From: Parafilimonas terrae
GTDB lineage: Bacteria > Bacteroidota > Bacteroidia > Chitinophagales > Chitinophagaceae
Direction: 5' to 3'
Length of the DNA: 64,000 bases
Assembly (NCBI RefSeq): GCF_900115755.1
Contig: NZ_FOXQ01000004.1
Location: 1-64,000 of the forward strand
A program made the translations under genes and the position numbers. The notes under the pieces are model-generated. The model searched no databases. It saw nothing but the letters and a program-made list of their open reading frames with translations, and was not told the origin of the DNA. Every line of letters starts with the position of its first letter. Positions within the stretch are counted from its first letter, which is position 1. Positions 54,156 through 62,699 of this stretch are shown piece by piece.

Positions 54156-56207
54156 TTAATTAACAAAGCTCCACCATATGCCGATGCGCAACCATAAACC
54201 TCTTTCAGGATAACCCGGCGCGCTGTAATTATATTTGGTGAAAGCAAAGCCATTGGCAAAATCAACGGTGTTTAAATTTTCAAGCCGCACAAACCCTTTA
54301 AAGCCTTTTATGCGCATGTTAAGATAAATATCCACATCAGGCCGGTTAGTAATGGTTGAAGTATCCTGGTAAACAAACTGGCCGTTAAGCGGCGAATAAT
54401 CATCAGCTTTATACGGCGTGTTATACCTTACCTCAAACCCGGTTGAAAGAAACAGATTTTTAAAGAAGTTGCCTTCAAATGCAAAACGGGTGCGGCCTAA
54501 TACAAGCGGCACATTCACGGGCGCATTGCCTGCTATCTGCTGCACATTACCCTGTAAGTACCAGTTTAAATGTTTGGCCACTTTAATTTTTTTATAAGCG
54601 CCAATATTCAGCACATTAAAAACAGAAGAAGCCTGGGCAGGCGTATATAAACCGCTGAAATAAGCAAGGTTGGTTACAAGATAATAATCGCCGGTTAACT
54701 GCAAAGCCGCAGGCGGCACATTCACCACTGCAAATATTCGCGTAATATTTTCCTTTTTAAAACTTTCACCTGGATACGAAGGAAATGAGCTGAGCGAATA
54801 ACGGTCGCCTGAGGCATAAGTATTATACTCGCTCATAATAAATGAAGGCGTACGGTTTACGTTTTGAAAACCTACCTGTATGGAGCCAATATTTTTTTTG
54901 AGCGAACGCATAAAACTTATGTAAGCCGAATAATCGCCTGCATAATACCCGGTTACATATAATTTGCCCGCAGCTTCTATATCATATAGCTGGTTGCGGG
55001 TGCGGTTGCGATATTCTGCCGCCGTGTAAATATTATTATACTGTGTGGCAAGATAGGTTTGGCCTTTTATATTTTCATAACCTGCATTTAATTTCAAAAA
55101 CTGGTTCAGGTTATTTTTTTGCGGGTAAGAAATAATGGCAAGGTCGTTGGTAAGTGTTTGCCAGCTATCATTGAATTTAAGAGAATCTGTGGTAAATGGA
55201 AACACAGTGTACTGCATAAAATTTGAATAGTCTGAAGGTTCCAGCGCATTATCATGGTATTCATATCTTTTGTTTGAATATTGCAGTGTATGCTGAAAAC
55301 GCAAACGCGGATAAAACAATTTAATGGTGGAAGAATCTGTTACAATTGAATCTTTTTGTCCAAAATCATAACTGTGCCGTAATACGAATGTAAGATCGTT
55401 GTACTGCGTGCCTATACCAACCGTTACACCGAAAATACTGCGTGTTGTAAGCAAAGCCGAGCCCAGCTTCGTTAATGCGCTGGTAGGATTATTCATGAAA
55501 AGACTGTCCACATTCTGATTAGGCTGAATGCCGCCATTTTCAGATGAAAGAATTTTATTGGCGATGAAAATTATATTATTGGTATAACGCTTATTGCTTG
55601 TTTGAAAAAACGTATTAACACGTGTATTGCTTATGTTAGTGCTTTGATTTCTGTAGGTACCCGGCGAATTGATAACCCTGAAATCCAACCCTATATTAAA
55701 ATTACTTTTTCTGTTTTGCGTGTGAAACAGGTTGATCATTTGTTCGGCCCTGCTTCCTAATAAATAAGCTGTCTCCGAATAAGGCCGCGTGGTTTGAAAA
55801 AACCTCGTGTTTTCAGGCGTGTACATATATACATCGTATGCATGAAAGCCCGCATCAAAACCTGGCCTCATTAAAGGCTGAAAGACATAAGATTTAGCAG
55901 CGCTTCCAAAATTGCCCATATCGTAATACTTCCATGAAACGGGAAACCGCGTATAGAAATCATCTATAGATGAATCTATTTTATTGTTGCGGGTAGAATC
56001 CCAGTAATGGAATGAAATAGTAATAGAGTCTTCATATTTATCGCGGTGCTGCAGGGTTTGGTTAGTTGTATCTTTCTTGCCGGTTATCCTGCCCTGGCTG
56101 TCATATTCATAATTACTGGTATCCCTTGTTACCTGCGTATATGCCATCGCAGAAACCATCATTAACAATACCAATAAAAGAAGACGTTTTACTTTATTCT
56201 GATACAT
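54156..56207 (-). CDS. Putative porin (Porin_10 family)
   Basis: A 683-residue outer-membrane barrel. The signal peptide is about residues 1-25 ('LLLLVLLMMVSAMAYTQ'). The mature N-terminus is hydrophilic and Asp/Thr-rich. The barrel begins near 'FSITISFHYWDS' and has many strands ending in aromatic residues. The C-terminus is 'GLWLRIGIWWSFVN', with Phe/Trp closing the barrel as in Bacteroidota porins. It matches Porin_10 in segments such as 'RPYSETAYLLGSRAEQMINL', in parts 'YLLGSRAEQMINLFHTQN'. The solute is unknown. It shares its strand with the TonB-type barrel but has a 211-bp gap before it. Confidence 0.85.
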   Translation of the reverse strand: MYQNKVKRLLLLVLLMMVSAMAYTQVTRDTSNYEYDSQGRITGKKDTTNQTLQHRDKYEDSITISFHYWDSTRNNKIDSSIDDFYTRFPVSWKYYDMGNFGSAAKSYVFQPLMRPGFDAGFHAYDVYMYTPENTRFFQTTRPYSETAYLLGSRAEQMINLFHTQNRKSNFNIGLDFRVINSPGTYRNQSTNISNTRVNTFFQTSNKRYTNNIIFIANKILSSENGGIQPNQNVDSLFMNNPTSALTKLGSALLTTRSIFGVTVGIGTQYNDLTFVLRHSYDFGQKDSIVTDSSTIKLFYPRLRFQHTLQYSNKRYEYHDNALEPSDYSNFMQYTVFPFTTDSLKFNDSWQTLTNDLAIISYPQKNNLNQFLKLNAGYENIKGQTYLATQYNNIYTAAEYRNRTRNQLYDIEAAGKLYVTGYYAGDYSAYISFMRSLKKNIGSIQVGFQNVNRTPSFIMSEYNTYASGDRYSLSSFPSYPGESFKKENITRIFAVVNVPPAALQLTGDYYLVTNLAYFSGLYTPAQASSVFNVLNIGAYKKIKVAKHLNWYLQGNVQQIAGNAPVNVPLVLGRTRFAFEGNFFKNLFLSTGFEVRYNTPYKADDYSPLNGQFVYQDTSTITNRPDVDIYLNMRIKGFKGFVRLENLNTVDFANGFAFTKYNYSAPGYPERGLWLRIGIWWSFVN

Positions 56208-56389
56208 CGTTCAGGCAAAGATGCAAAGTAATTTGAAAGCTGTGAATGAAAAGGTAATTTGATGTGGTAATTATTTAACACGTAAAAACTGTTGGGACAG
56301 GTTAATAATGATGTTAGAAAGAGCCAATTAAATCTCTCATTCATAGTTTAGGCTTTATATTATTTTTCTATAAGCAGATTCTAACGTAT

Positions 56390-56414
56390 ATGTATTAAGC
56401 TATATACAATACAT
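56390..56414. promoter_or_regulatory. Outer palindrome upstream of the antitoxin gene
   Basis: ATGTATT at 56390-56396 and AATACAT at 56408-56414 are perfect 7-bp arms with an 11-nt spacer, about 96 bp upstream of the antitoxin start. It may be a second, weaker operator. Confidence 0.35.
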
Positions 56415-56446
56415 GTTTACTGTATGAGTGAAACTAAAACATAAAA

Positions 56447-56465
56447 TTGATATATATTATATCAA
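56447..56465. promoter_or_regulatory. Candidate operator palindrome of the DUF433/DUF5615 pair
   Basis: TTGATATA (56447-56454), three bases, TATATCAA (56458-56465): perfect 8-bp arms centred 54 bp upstream of the antitoxin ATG. Antitoxins commonly repress their own promoter through such sites. Binding by this DUF433 protein is inference. Confidence 0.45.
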
Positions 56466-56509
56466 ATGCGCTCTGCTTCATACAATTTATGTTAACTTGC
56501 GATTGAGCT

Positions 56510-56740
56510 ATGAATTTAAATAACATCATCATATCAGACCCCGAAATCTTAAGCGGAACGCCTGTTTTTAAAGGCACCAGGGTTCCTGTAAAAAATCTGT
56601 TTGATTACCTTGAGGCAGGTGATTCAGTAGAAACATTTCTCGCAGATTTTGATTACATACCTAAAGAATCTGTTCTTGCTGTATTAAAATTCTCGGAACG
56701 GATTTTTTCTCAACCCTTCCTATATGAAAGTGTTGCTTGA
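56510..56740 (+). CDS. DUF433 antitoxin
   Basis: A 76-residue protein of the DUF433 family, with a winged-helix-type DNA-binding fold. The conserved 'ISDPEILSGTPVFKGTRVPVKNLFDYLEAG' region is present, in parts 'SDPEILSGTPVFKGTRVPV', and 'ESVEAxLxDF' reads here as 'SVETFLADFDYI'. It would bind the toxin and repress the operon. Its 3' end overlaps the toxin start by 17 bp, a standard arrangement that keeps antitoxin and toxin in balance. Confidence 0.88.
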   Translation: MNLNNIIISDPEILSGTPVFKGTRVPVKNLFDYLEAGDSVETFLADFDYIPKESVLAVLKFSERIFSQPFLYESVA

Positions 56741-57098
56741 TGAGCAATTGCCATTAAAATTGAAATACAGGTTTATGCCAGAAATAGAAATCTCAACAGT
56801 AAGAGATGAAAACTGGTTGGGCGTAAAAAATGGAATGCTAATTCAGATGGCTTTAAAGCATGGATTTTCTGTATTTATAACAAATGATCATAATCTTCTT
56901 CATTTTCAGCAAAAGCTGGCGGTGTTGAATATTTTATTTATCAACCTTAATTTACCTTCTAATCGTTACGAAGAACTTTTACCGGTTATATTGATTTTAA
57001 AAGAATGGCTGTTGAAAAACAAAGAGAATATTAGCGATCTCATCTCAACAAAAAATTACCTCGTTTATCCAAACGGCTTTCTTTCAGATCAGCCTTAA
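56724..57098 (+). CDS. DUF5615 PIN-like toxin
   Basis: A 124-residue PIN-like nuclease of the DUF5615 family. The N-terminal acidic motif 'KVLLDEQLPLKLKYRF' carries Asp and Glu of the active site, and 'VFITNDHNLLHFQ' supplies the second acidic position (Asp before His). 'VRDENWLGVKNGMLI' matches the family middle region. PIN toxins cut RNA, but this subgroup is little studied. The stop codon overlaps the convergent korB stop by 2 bp. The genes are more AT-rich than korB, which fits recent arrival. Confidence 0.85.
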   Translation: MKVLLDEQLPLKLKYRFMPEIEISTVRDENWLGVKNGMLIQMALKHGFSVFITNDHNLLHFQQKLAVLNILFINLNLPSNRYEELLPVILILKEWLLKNKENISDLISTKNYLVYPNGFLSDQP

Positions 57099-58129
57099 TT
57101 AATCTCCCACACTTCTTTTCCTCTTAACAATTTGTCCAAATCGCCTTTACCTTTTGTTGCAATGGTTTCTTCCACCTGCAGGTTTAAAATATCTTCATAG
57201 CAGGCGCGTTCGGTTTCATAAAACACGCCAAACGGACGTGGCAAATGGTTTTCAAGCCGCGGGTCATCAAACATGCGGATCAATATCTGGGCTTTATAAA
57301 AATCAAATTCATCATGCACCCAAATATCATCAACAGACGCATCCACGCCAATTTCTACAACCACCGGCTTAAAGCCATCAAGCTTAATACCCTTGTTTTT
57401 GGTTGCACCAAACAATAAAGGTTTGCCCTGTTCCAGGAAAAGGGTTTCATTTGGTTTGGTTGATTTTTCGGTGAATATTTCAAAAGCGCCATCATTAAAA
57501 ATGTTACAGTTCTGGTATATTTCCAAAAATGATGCGCCTTTATGTTTATGGGAACGGGTAAGCATTTCCTGCAGGTGTTTCGGATCGCGGTCCATACTGC
57601 GGGCTATGAAAGTTGCATCAGCGCCCATAGCCAACGCTGAAGGGTTAAACGGATGATCAATGCTTCCAAACGGTGTGCTTTTGGTTACTTTTTGTTTCTC
57701 CGATGTAGGCGAATATTGCCCTTTTGTTAAACCGTATATCTGGTTATTGAAAAGCAAAATATTCACATCAAAATTCCTGCGCAGCAAATGAATGGTGTGA
57801 TTGCCGCCAATGCTCAGGCTATCGCCATCGCCGGTAACAATCCATACACTCAATTCAGGCCTTGTGGCCTTTAAGCCACTGGCAACAGCGGTTGCACGGC
57901 CATGTATGGAATGCATGCCATACGTATTCATGTAATACGGAAAACGGCTGCTGCAGCCAATTCCGCTTATAATAACTATATTTTCTTTCGGTACGCCAAT
58001 GGTTGGCATTACTTTTTGCACCTGCGCCAAAATGGAGTAATCACCGCAGCCGGGGCACCAGCGCACTTCCTGGTCGGTTGCAAAATCTTTTGCAGTTAAA
58101 ACGGGCAACCCATTCTCAACAACACTCAT
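57095..58129 (-). CDS. korB: 2-oxoacid:ferredoxin oxidoreductase, beta subunit
   Basis: A protein of about 344 residues, the thiamine-diphosphate-binding half of a 2-oxoglutarate (or related 2-oxoacid):ferredoxin oxidoreductase. Visible are 'VRWCPGCGDYSIL' (first Cys pair of the [4Fe-4S] cluster), the TPP motif 'VTGDGDSLSIGGNHTIHLL' and 'FNNQIYGLTKGQYSPTS'. The ATG at 58129 is preferred to the TTG at 58150. The alpha subunit gene (korA), normally the upstream neighbour, is absent: gnd is divergent and begins 108 bp away. A -7 element lies 18 nt before the start, so korB is transcribed on its own. Confidence 0.9.
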   Translation of the reverse strand: MSVVENGLPVLTAKDFATDQEVRWCPGCGDYSILAQVQKVMPTIGVPKENIVIISGIGCSSRFPYYMNTYGMHSIHGRATAVASGLKATRPELSVWIVTGDGDSLSIGGNHTIHLLRRNFDVNILLFNNQIYGLTKGQYSPTSEKQKVTKSTPFGSIDHPFNPSALAMGADATFIARSMDRDPKHLQEMLTRSHKHKGASFLEIYQNCNIFNDGAFEIFTEKSTKPNETLFLEQGKPLLFGATKNKGIKLDGFKPVVVEIGVDASVDDIWVHDEFDFYKAQILIRMFDDPRLENHLPRPFGVFYETERACYEDILNLQVEETIATKGKGDLDKLLRGKEVWEIN

Positions 58130-58147
58130 ATCTTTAAATTTCGGGCG

Positions 58148-58155
58148 CAAAGTTA
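58148..58155 (-). promoter_or_regulatory. -7 element of korB
   Basis: On the minus strand TAACTTTG, a full match to TAnnTTTG, 18 nt before the korB ATG. The -33 side falls in the 7-nt periodic tract and has no TTTG. Confidence 0.45.
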
Positions 58156-58163
58156 ATCAAATT

Positions 58164-58206
58164 CAGGCTATCAGCTATCAGCTATCAACTTGCAGCTTGC
58201 AGCTAT
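58164..58206. repeat. Seven-nucleotide periodic spacer (locus C)
   Basis: Between korB and gnd lie six consecutive words, the first of 8 nt and the rest of 7: CAGGCTAT, then CAGCTAT twice, CAACTTG, CAGCTTG and CAGCTAT. The phase is strict over 43 bp. Same period as loci A and B, different words. Confidence 0.6.
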
Positions 58207-58237
58207 TTCATTAACTTGCGCCTCCACAAAAAAGCTT

Positions 58238-59713
58238 ATGGCAGAAACACTTTATGATTTTGGGATGATAGGCCTTGGTGTAATGGGAAGCAATTTTTTA
58301 CTGAACATGGCTGATAAAGGTTATAAAGCTATTGGTTTTGACCTTGATGCTTCCAAAGCAAAAAAACTGGAAGAAGAAGCCACACCGGGCACCGTTGTAA
58401 AGGGCGTGAATACATTGGAAGAAATGGTTAAGCAACTGGATAAACCCCGCCGTATAATGATGCTTGTGCCTGCAGGCAAACCGGTTGACGCCGTAATTCA
58501 AAACCTTTTACCGCTTGTAGAAAAAGATGATATTATTATTGATGGTGGCAACTCTCACTATGTTGATACTTTAAGAAGGCTTGAGGAATTAAAAGATAAA
58601 GGCATTCACTTTATGGGCATGGGCGTGAGTGGCGGCGAAGAAGGCGCACGTTATGGCCCAAGCATTATGCCCGGTGGCGATTTTGCTGCCTGGAAGCGGG
58701 TGCGGCCTGTGCTGGAAGCCGTTTCAGCCAAAGTAAACAATGAGCCCTGCGTTGCATACATGGGCAAAGATGCTGCAGGCCATTATGTAAAAATGGTGCA
58801 CAATGGTATTGAATATGCCATCATGCAATTGATAAGTGAGGCCTACGATTTAATGAAACGTGCACTCGGCTTAAGCAACACTGAACTGGCAGAAGTGTTT
58901 AGAAAGTGGAATGAAGAAGAACTGGAGTCTTTTCTTATTGAAATTACCAGCAAAATATTCCTTCGCAAAGACCAGGATACCGGGAAAGAAATCGTTGATA
59001 TTATTTTGGATGAAGCTGGCTCCAAAGGCACCGGCAAATGGACTTCACAGGATTCAATGGACCTGCCTGTTTCCGTGCCTACGATTGATATTGCAGTTGC
59101 CATGCGCATCATTTCTGACTATAAAGAAGAAAGGCTTGCTGCTTCCGAATTATATCAACCTAAAATAAAACCTTCCAAAGGCAACAGGGATGCTGAAATA
59201 AAAAGGATAAAAGACGCACTGTATTTCTCCACGCTTGTTGCTTATGCGCAGGGGTTAAACATGCTGCACAAAGCTTCAACAGAATTAAATATGGATATTC
59301 CTTTGGCAGATGTGGTAAAGATATGGCGCGGCGGATGCATCATTCGTTCATCGCTGCTGGAAGTATTTTATAAAGTGTACAAAAAGGATAAAACGCTTTC
59401 TAATATCTTGTTAAATAAAATCATTGCAAGGCTTGTAAAGAAGACTGAAAAAAATGCAAGGGCTGTTGCTAAACTTGCAATGCAAAATAAAATTCCGGTT
59501 ATGGCTTTAACCAGCACTATCGGCTATTTTGATGCTTATTGTTCGGCAAATATGCCCACCAATTTAATACAGGCGCAGCGGGATTTCTTTGGCGCCCATA
59601 CTTACCAGCGCATTGATAAGAAAGGCATTTTTCATACAGAGTGGAATGAAGAAGTGGTGCAGGCCGATAAGCATCATGCCACAACAGAAAATCCTCAAAC
59701 ACCAATCATTTAA
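58238..59713 (+). CDS. gnd: 6-phosphogluconate dehydrogenase (decarboxylating)
   Basis: A 491-residue enzyme that converts 6-phosphogluconate to ribulose-5-phosphate with NADP+. ATG at 58238 gives the usual start 'DFGMIGLGVMGSNFLLNM'. 'GVSGGEEGARYGPSIMPGG' and 'KMVHNGIEYAIMQLI' are the substrate-binding motifs (Lys and Asn). The C-terminal 'QRDFFGAHTYQRIDKKG' is conserved. It is about 20 residues longer than the E. coli enzyme. zwf follows 97 bp later in the same direction, so they form an oxidative pentose phosphate unit. Confidence 0.95.
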   Translation: MAETLYDFGMIGLGVMGSNFLLNMADKGYKAIGFDLDASKAKKLEEEATPGTVVKGVNTLEEMVKQLDKPRRIMMLVPAGKPVDAVIQNLLPLVEKDDIIIDGGNSHYVDTLRRLEELKDKGIHFMGMGVSGGEEGARYGPSIMPGGDFAAWKRVRPVLEAVSAKVNNEPCVAYMGKDAAGHYVKMVHNGIEYAIMQLISEAYDLMKRALGLSNTELAEVFRKWNEEELESFLIEITSKIFLRKDQDTGKEIVDIILDEAGSKGTGKWTSQDSMDLPVSVPTIDIAVAMRIISDYKEERLAASELYQPKIKPSKGNRDAEIKRIKDALYFSTLVAYAQGLNMLHKASTELNMDIPLADVVKIWRGGCIIRSSLLEVFYKVYKKDKTLSNILLNKIIARLVKKTEKNARAVAKLAMQNKIPVMALTSTIGYFDAYCSANMPTNLIQAQRDFFGAHTYQRIDKKGIFHTEWNEEVVQADKHHATTENPQTPII

Positions 59714-59810
59714 ATAACAGTTTTAAGAACAAGTGTTATTGAAGAGCTTTAAAATAAAAACAACATTGATAACTTGCATCCTTTCAGAAATACAGGAAAA
59801 ACAATAATAC

Positions 59811-61331
59811 ATGGCTTCAAATAATAACAACAAAAAACCAAAAGCTTCGGTAATATTTATTTTTGGGGGAAGCGGTGATTTAAACCAGCGTAAATTAACA
59901 CCTGCTTTATACAATCTCTTTATTGATGGTTGGATGCCCGAAAAATTTGCCATCGTGGGATTGGGCAGAACACAATATTCCGATGATAAATTCAGGGACC
60001 ATTTATCGAAAGGCATCCAGGAATTTAGCCGCCGTAAAGAAAAGAATGGTATTTGGAAAGACTTTTCGCAACACATCAGCTATATGCCAATGGATGCAGA
60101 AGATGATGCATCTTATAAGTCGCTCTCTGATCGCGTTAAAGAATATGAAAAAGATTGGGGCGTTAATCCCAATGTAATTTTTTACCTGGCTGTAGCACCG
60201 CAGCTTGTTCCCGATATTGCGCAAAAATTATCAACTATAAAACTTTGCAGCGATACGCAAACCACGCGCATTGTGGTGGAGAAGCCATTTGGCCACGATT
60301 TAAAAAGTGCAAGGGAGTTAAATAAGCTGCTTACTTCCTTATTTGATGAAGACCAGATCTATCGCATTGACCATTATCTTGGTAAAGAAACCGTTCAAAA
60401 CATATTGGCTTTACGTTTTGCCAATGCTATGTTTGAGCCTATCTGGAACCGCAATTATATTGACCATGTTCAAATAACTGTTGCAGAAACAGTGGGCGTT
60501 GAAGAACGTGGCGGTTATTATGAACAAAGCGGTGCTTTGAGAGACATGGTGCAAAACCACATTCTGCAGCTTTTATGCATGGTGGCCATGGAACCGCCTG
60601 TAAATTTTGAAGCCAATGAAATACGTAATAAAAAAGTGGCTGTATTAAATGCCATCCGAAAATTTGACCGTGCTGAAGTTCAGAACTATGCCGTGCGCGG
60701 GCAATATGGCGATGGGTGGCTAAAAGGGAAGAAAGTAAAAGGCTACCGCCAGGAAGAAAAAGTTAATCCGCAATCAAATGTGGAAACTTATGCGGCGGTT
60801 AAGTTTTATATTGATAACTGGCGCTGGCACCGTATTCCGTTTTATGTGCGCACCGGTAAATACCTGCACCAGAAAACATCTGTTATTACCATACAGTTCA
60901 GGCCTGCACCGCATTATGCTTTTCCCGCCGAAGCAGCAGAAACATGGCGGCCTAACCGCTTAACCATCAGCATTCAGCCTGAAATGGATATACGCCTTCG
61001 CTTCCAGGCAAAACGGCCGGGGCAGACTATGTCATTAAGCCCTGTTGATATGATTTTCAGTTATACAGAAGCTTATCCTGATGAACATGAACCGGAAGCA
61101 TACGAAACATTATTGCTTGATGTAATGGAAGGTAACCCTGCTCAGTTTATGCGTGCCGACCAGGTGGAAGCAGCGTGGGAAGTGGTAATGCCTATTATTG
61201 AAGCGTGGGAACAGCGCCCGCCGATTGATTTCCCCAATTATGCGCCTGATAGCTGGGGGCCTGAAGATGCCGAAGCATTAATTGCAAGAGATGGCCATAA
61301 CTGGATAAACCTGCCCACAAAAAGCGAATAG
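59811..61331 (+). CDS. zwf: Glucose-6-phosphate 1-dehydrogenase
   Basis: A 506-residue enzyme that oxidises glucose-6-phosphate to the lactone with NADP+. The nucleotide-binding loop is 'IFIFGGSGDLNQRKLTPAL', the active-site signature is 'RIDHYLGKETVQNIL', and 'RTGKYLHQKTSVI' holds the second nucleotide/substrate region. The order gnd-zwf is common in Bacteroidota, normally followed by pgl (6-phosphogluconolactonase), which is missing here: a terminator and pdxH come next. Confidence 0.95.
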   Translation: MASNNNNKKPKASVIFIFGGSGDLNQRKLTPALYNLFIDGWMPEKFAIVGLGRTQYSDDKFRDHLSKGIQEFSRRKEKNGIWKDFSQHISYMPMDAEDDASYKSLSDRVKEYEKDWGVNPNVIFYLAVAPQLVPDIAQKLSTIKLCSDTQTTRIVVEKPFGHDLKSARELNKLLTSLFDEDQIYRIDHYLGKETVQNILALRFANAMFEPIWNRNYIDHVQITVAETVGVEERGGYYEQSGALRDMVQNHILQLLCMVAMEPPVNFEANEIRNKKVAVLNAIRKFDRAEVQNYAVRGQYGDGWLKGKKVKGYRQEEKVNPQSNVETYAAVKFYIDNWRWHRIPFYVRTGKYLHQKTSVITIQFRPAPHYAFPAEAAETWRPNRLTISIQPEMDIRLRFQAKRPGQTMSLSPVDMIFSYTEAYPDEHEPEAYETLLLDVMEGNPAQFMRADQVEAAWEVVMPIIEAWEQRPPIDFPNYAPDSWGPEDAEALIARDGHNWINLPTKSE

Positions 61332-61374
61332 CCTCATTATCCTGGCAGGATAAATGGACATAAAAATGATAAAC

Positions 61375-61415
61375 AAACCAGCCCGTTGATATCTTAAGCA
61401 ACAGGCTGGTTTTTA
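61375..61415 (+). terminator. Terminator of zwf
   Basis: AAACCAGCC (61375-61383) pairs with GGCTGGTTT (61404-61412), extended by GTTG/CAAC inside, followed by a T-run. It lies 43 bp after the zwf stop. Confidence 0.8.
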
Positions 61416-61443
61416 ATTTTACGCTGACAGAAAACGTCATTAC

Positions 61444-62085
61444 ATGAATACAAATATTGCAGATATAAGAAAAGATTACAGCTTACTTGCTTTGAATGAA
61501 GATGACATTGCAACAAACCCCATAGAACAATTCAGCCGGTGGTGGAACGATGCCATGCACAGTGAAATACTGGAAGTAAATGCAATGACACTATCAACCG
61601 CAACCAAAGACGGCAGGCCTTCGGCAAGAATAGTTTTGTTGAAGGGTTTTGATGAAAATGGTTTTGTTTTCTTTACCAATTATAACAGCCGTAAAGGCAA
61701 TGAACTTGCAGAAAATCCGTTTGCAGCCTTAACTTTTTTCTGGAAAGAAATTGAACGCCAGGTGAGAATTGAAGGCACTGTTGAAAAAACAGATGCTGCA
61801 GAAAGCGATGCGTATTTTTTTTCAAGGCCGCAAGGAAGCCGCATAGGAGCATGGGCATCGCCTCAAAGCACTGTAATTAAAAGCCGCGATGTGCTGGAAG
61901 AAAATGTAGCGAGATATACAGGTGAATTTAAAAACAGCATTCCCCGGCCGCCACACTGGGGTGGTTACCGGGTAATGCCTTTAAGAATTGAGTTCTGGCA
62001 AGGACGAAGCAGTCGTTTGCACGACCGCATTTCATATACCAAAACCGACGAAGGGAGTTGGAAGGCTGAAAGATTAGCGCCATAA
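61444..62085 (+). CDS. pdxH: Pyridoxamine 5'-phosphate oxidase
   Basis: A 213-residue FMN-dependent enzyme that oxidises pyridoxine or pyridoxamine phosphate to pyridoxal 5'-phosphate. Visible are 'DGRPSARIVLLKGFDENGF', in parts 'RPSARIVLLKGF', the FMN/substrate region 'NYNSRKGNELAENP', 'ERQVRIEG' and the conserved C-terminus 'EFWQGRSSRLHDR' followed by a final 'RLAP'. Length is typical. It supplies PLP for enzymes such as IlvE. The terminator before it suggests its own promoter. Confidence 0.96.
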   Translation: MNTNIADIRKDYSLLALNEDDIATNPIEQFSRWWNDAMHSEILEVNAMTLSTATKDGRPSARIVLLKGFDENGFVFFTNYNSRKGNELAENPFAALTFFWKEIERQVRIEGTVEKTDAAESDAYFFSRPQGSRIGAWASPQSTVIKSRDVLEENVARYTGEFKNSIPRPPHWGGYRVMPLRIEFWQGRSSRLHDRISYTKTDEGSWKAERLAP

Positions 62086-62094
62086 ATTACAGCG

Positions 62095-62214
62095 CTATTC
62101 AGATTTTTCTTCTTTTGCTTTTTTAACAGGCTTTGCAGTTTTTGCAGGCCTGCTTTTTCCAAAAGAACCTTTGAATATTTTTCCTTTTTTTGTTTTCTTA
62201 TCTCCTCTGCCCAT
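62095..62214 (-). CDS. 30S ribosomal protein bTHX
   Basis: A 39-residue, strongly basic protein that opens 'MGRGDKKTKKGKIFKGSFG' and continues with Ser-Arg-Pro. This is the recognised signature of the Thx family, small ribosomal proteins first seen in Thermus 30S and common in Bacteroidota. The C-terminal ~18 residues are Lys/Ala-rich. It is too short for most ORF callers. It converges on pdxH, with 9 bp between stop codons. The gene has no clear TAnnTTTG promoter. Confidence 0.85.
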   Translation of the reverse strand: MGRGDKKTKKGKIFKGSFGKSRPAKTAKPVKKAKEEKSE

Positions 62215-62295
62215 AGTTTCTGTTTATTAATACGAAAATTTATAGAGTAGTGTTGTGCTGATTATTGAATTTAATCTTTCAGTTGAATTATAATA

Positions 62296-62332
62296 TTACT
62301 CATCATTACACCACTCACTATTCACAATTTAC
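62296..62332. repeat. Seven-nucleotide periodic tract (locus E)
   Basis: A run of short words with NNACTC/NNATTC pattern (ATTACTC, one 8-nt word, ACCACTC, ACTATTC, ACAATTT) lies immediately after the HU stop codon. The phase is less strict than in loci A-C. Confidence 0.35.
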
Positions 62333-62334
62333 AT

Positions 62335-62604
62335 TTATAACTTAGCTGATAATTCTTTACCTGCTTTAAAACGGGCAACCTTTTTAGCTTTTATTTTAAT
62401 GGTTGCGCCGGTTTGCGGATTGCGGCCTGTGCGGGCATTACGCTTTGTAACAGAAAAAGTACCGAAACCAACTAATGTAACTTTGTTTCCGGATTTAAGT
62501 GCTTTGGTTACAGCGCCGGTAAAGGCATCAAGTGCAGCGTTAGCCTGGGATTTGCTTAGGCCAGCATCGTCGGCAATTTTAGCAACTAATTCAGCTTTGT
62601 TCAT
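62335..62604 (-). CDS. HU family DNA-binding protein
   Basis: An 89-residue nucleoid protein. The start '[21 protein letters not shown]', in parts '[19 protein letters not shown]', is the usual dimerisation helix pair. '[22 protein letters not shown]', in parts '[18 protein letters not shown]', is the DNA-binding arm with the conserved Arg-Asn-Pro tip, and '[10 protein letters not shown]' closes the fold. It bends and packs DNA as a homodimer or with a paralogue. Monocistronic with a good promoter. Confidence 0.95.
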   Translation of the reverse strand: MNKAELVAKIADDAGLSKSQANAALDAFTGAVTKALKSGNKVTLVGFGTFSVTKRNARTGRNPQTGATIKIKAKKVARFKAGKELSAKL

Positions 62605-62634
62605 AGTATGTTATTTTGAATTTTTAATGGGTGA

Positions 62635-62664
62635 CAAATGTATTTTCTTTTTACACTTATCAAA
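62635..62664 (-). promoter_or_regulatory. Promoter of the HU gene
   Basis: On the minus strand TTTG (62664-62661), an 18-nt spacer, then TACATTTG (62642-62635). Both Bacteroidota elements are present. The leader is about 25 nt. Confidence 0.65.
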
Positions 62665-62699
62665 ATATTTTTTGCGTTTGCAGGTAATATTAAAACAAT

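Larger units (their letters stand above)
56208..56509. other. AT-rich gap upstream of the toxin-antitoxin pair
   Basis: No gene is seen in these 302 bp. The right half contains two palindromes, given separately, which are plausible operators. The porin promoter must lie in the left part, where TTACTTTG at 56224-56231 (minus strand) is close to the -7 consensus but one base short of the standard spacing. Confidence 0.4.
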
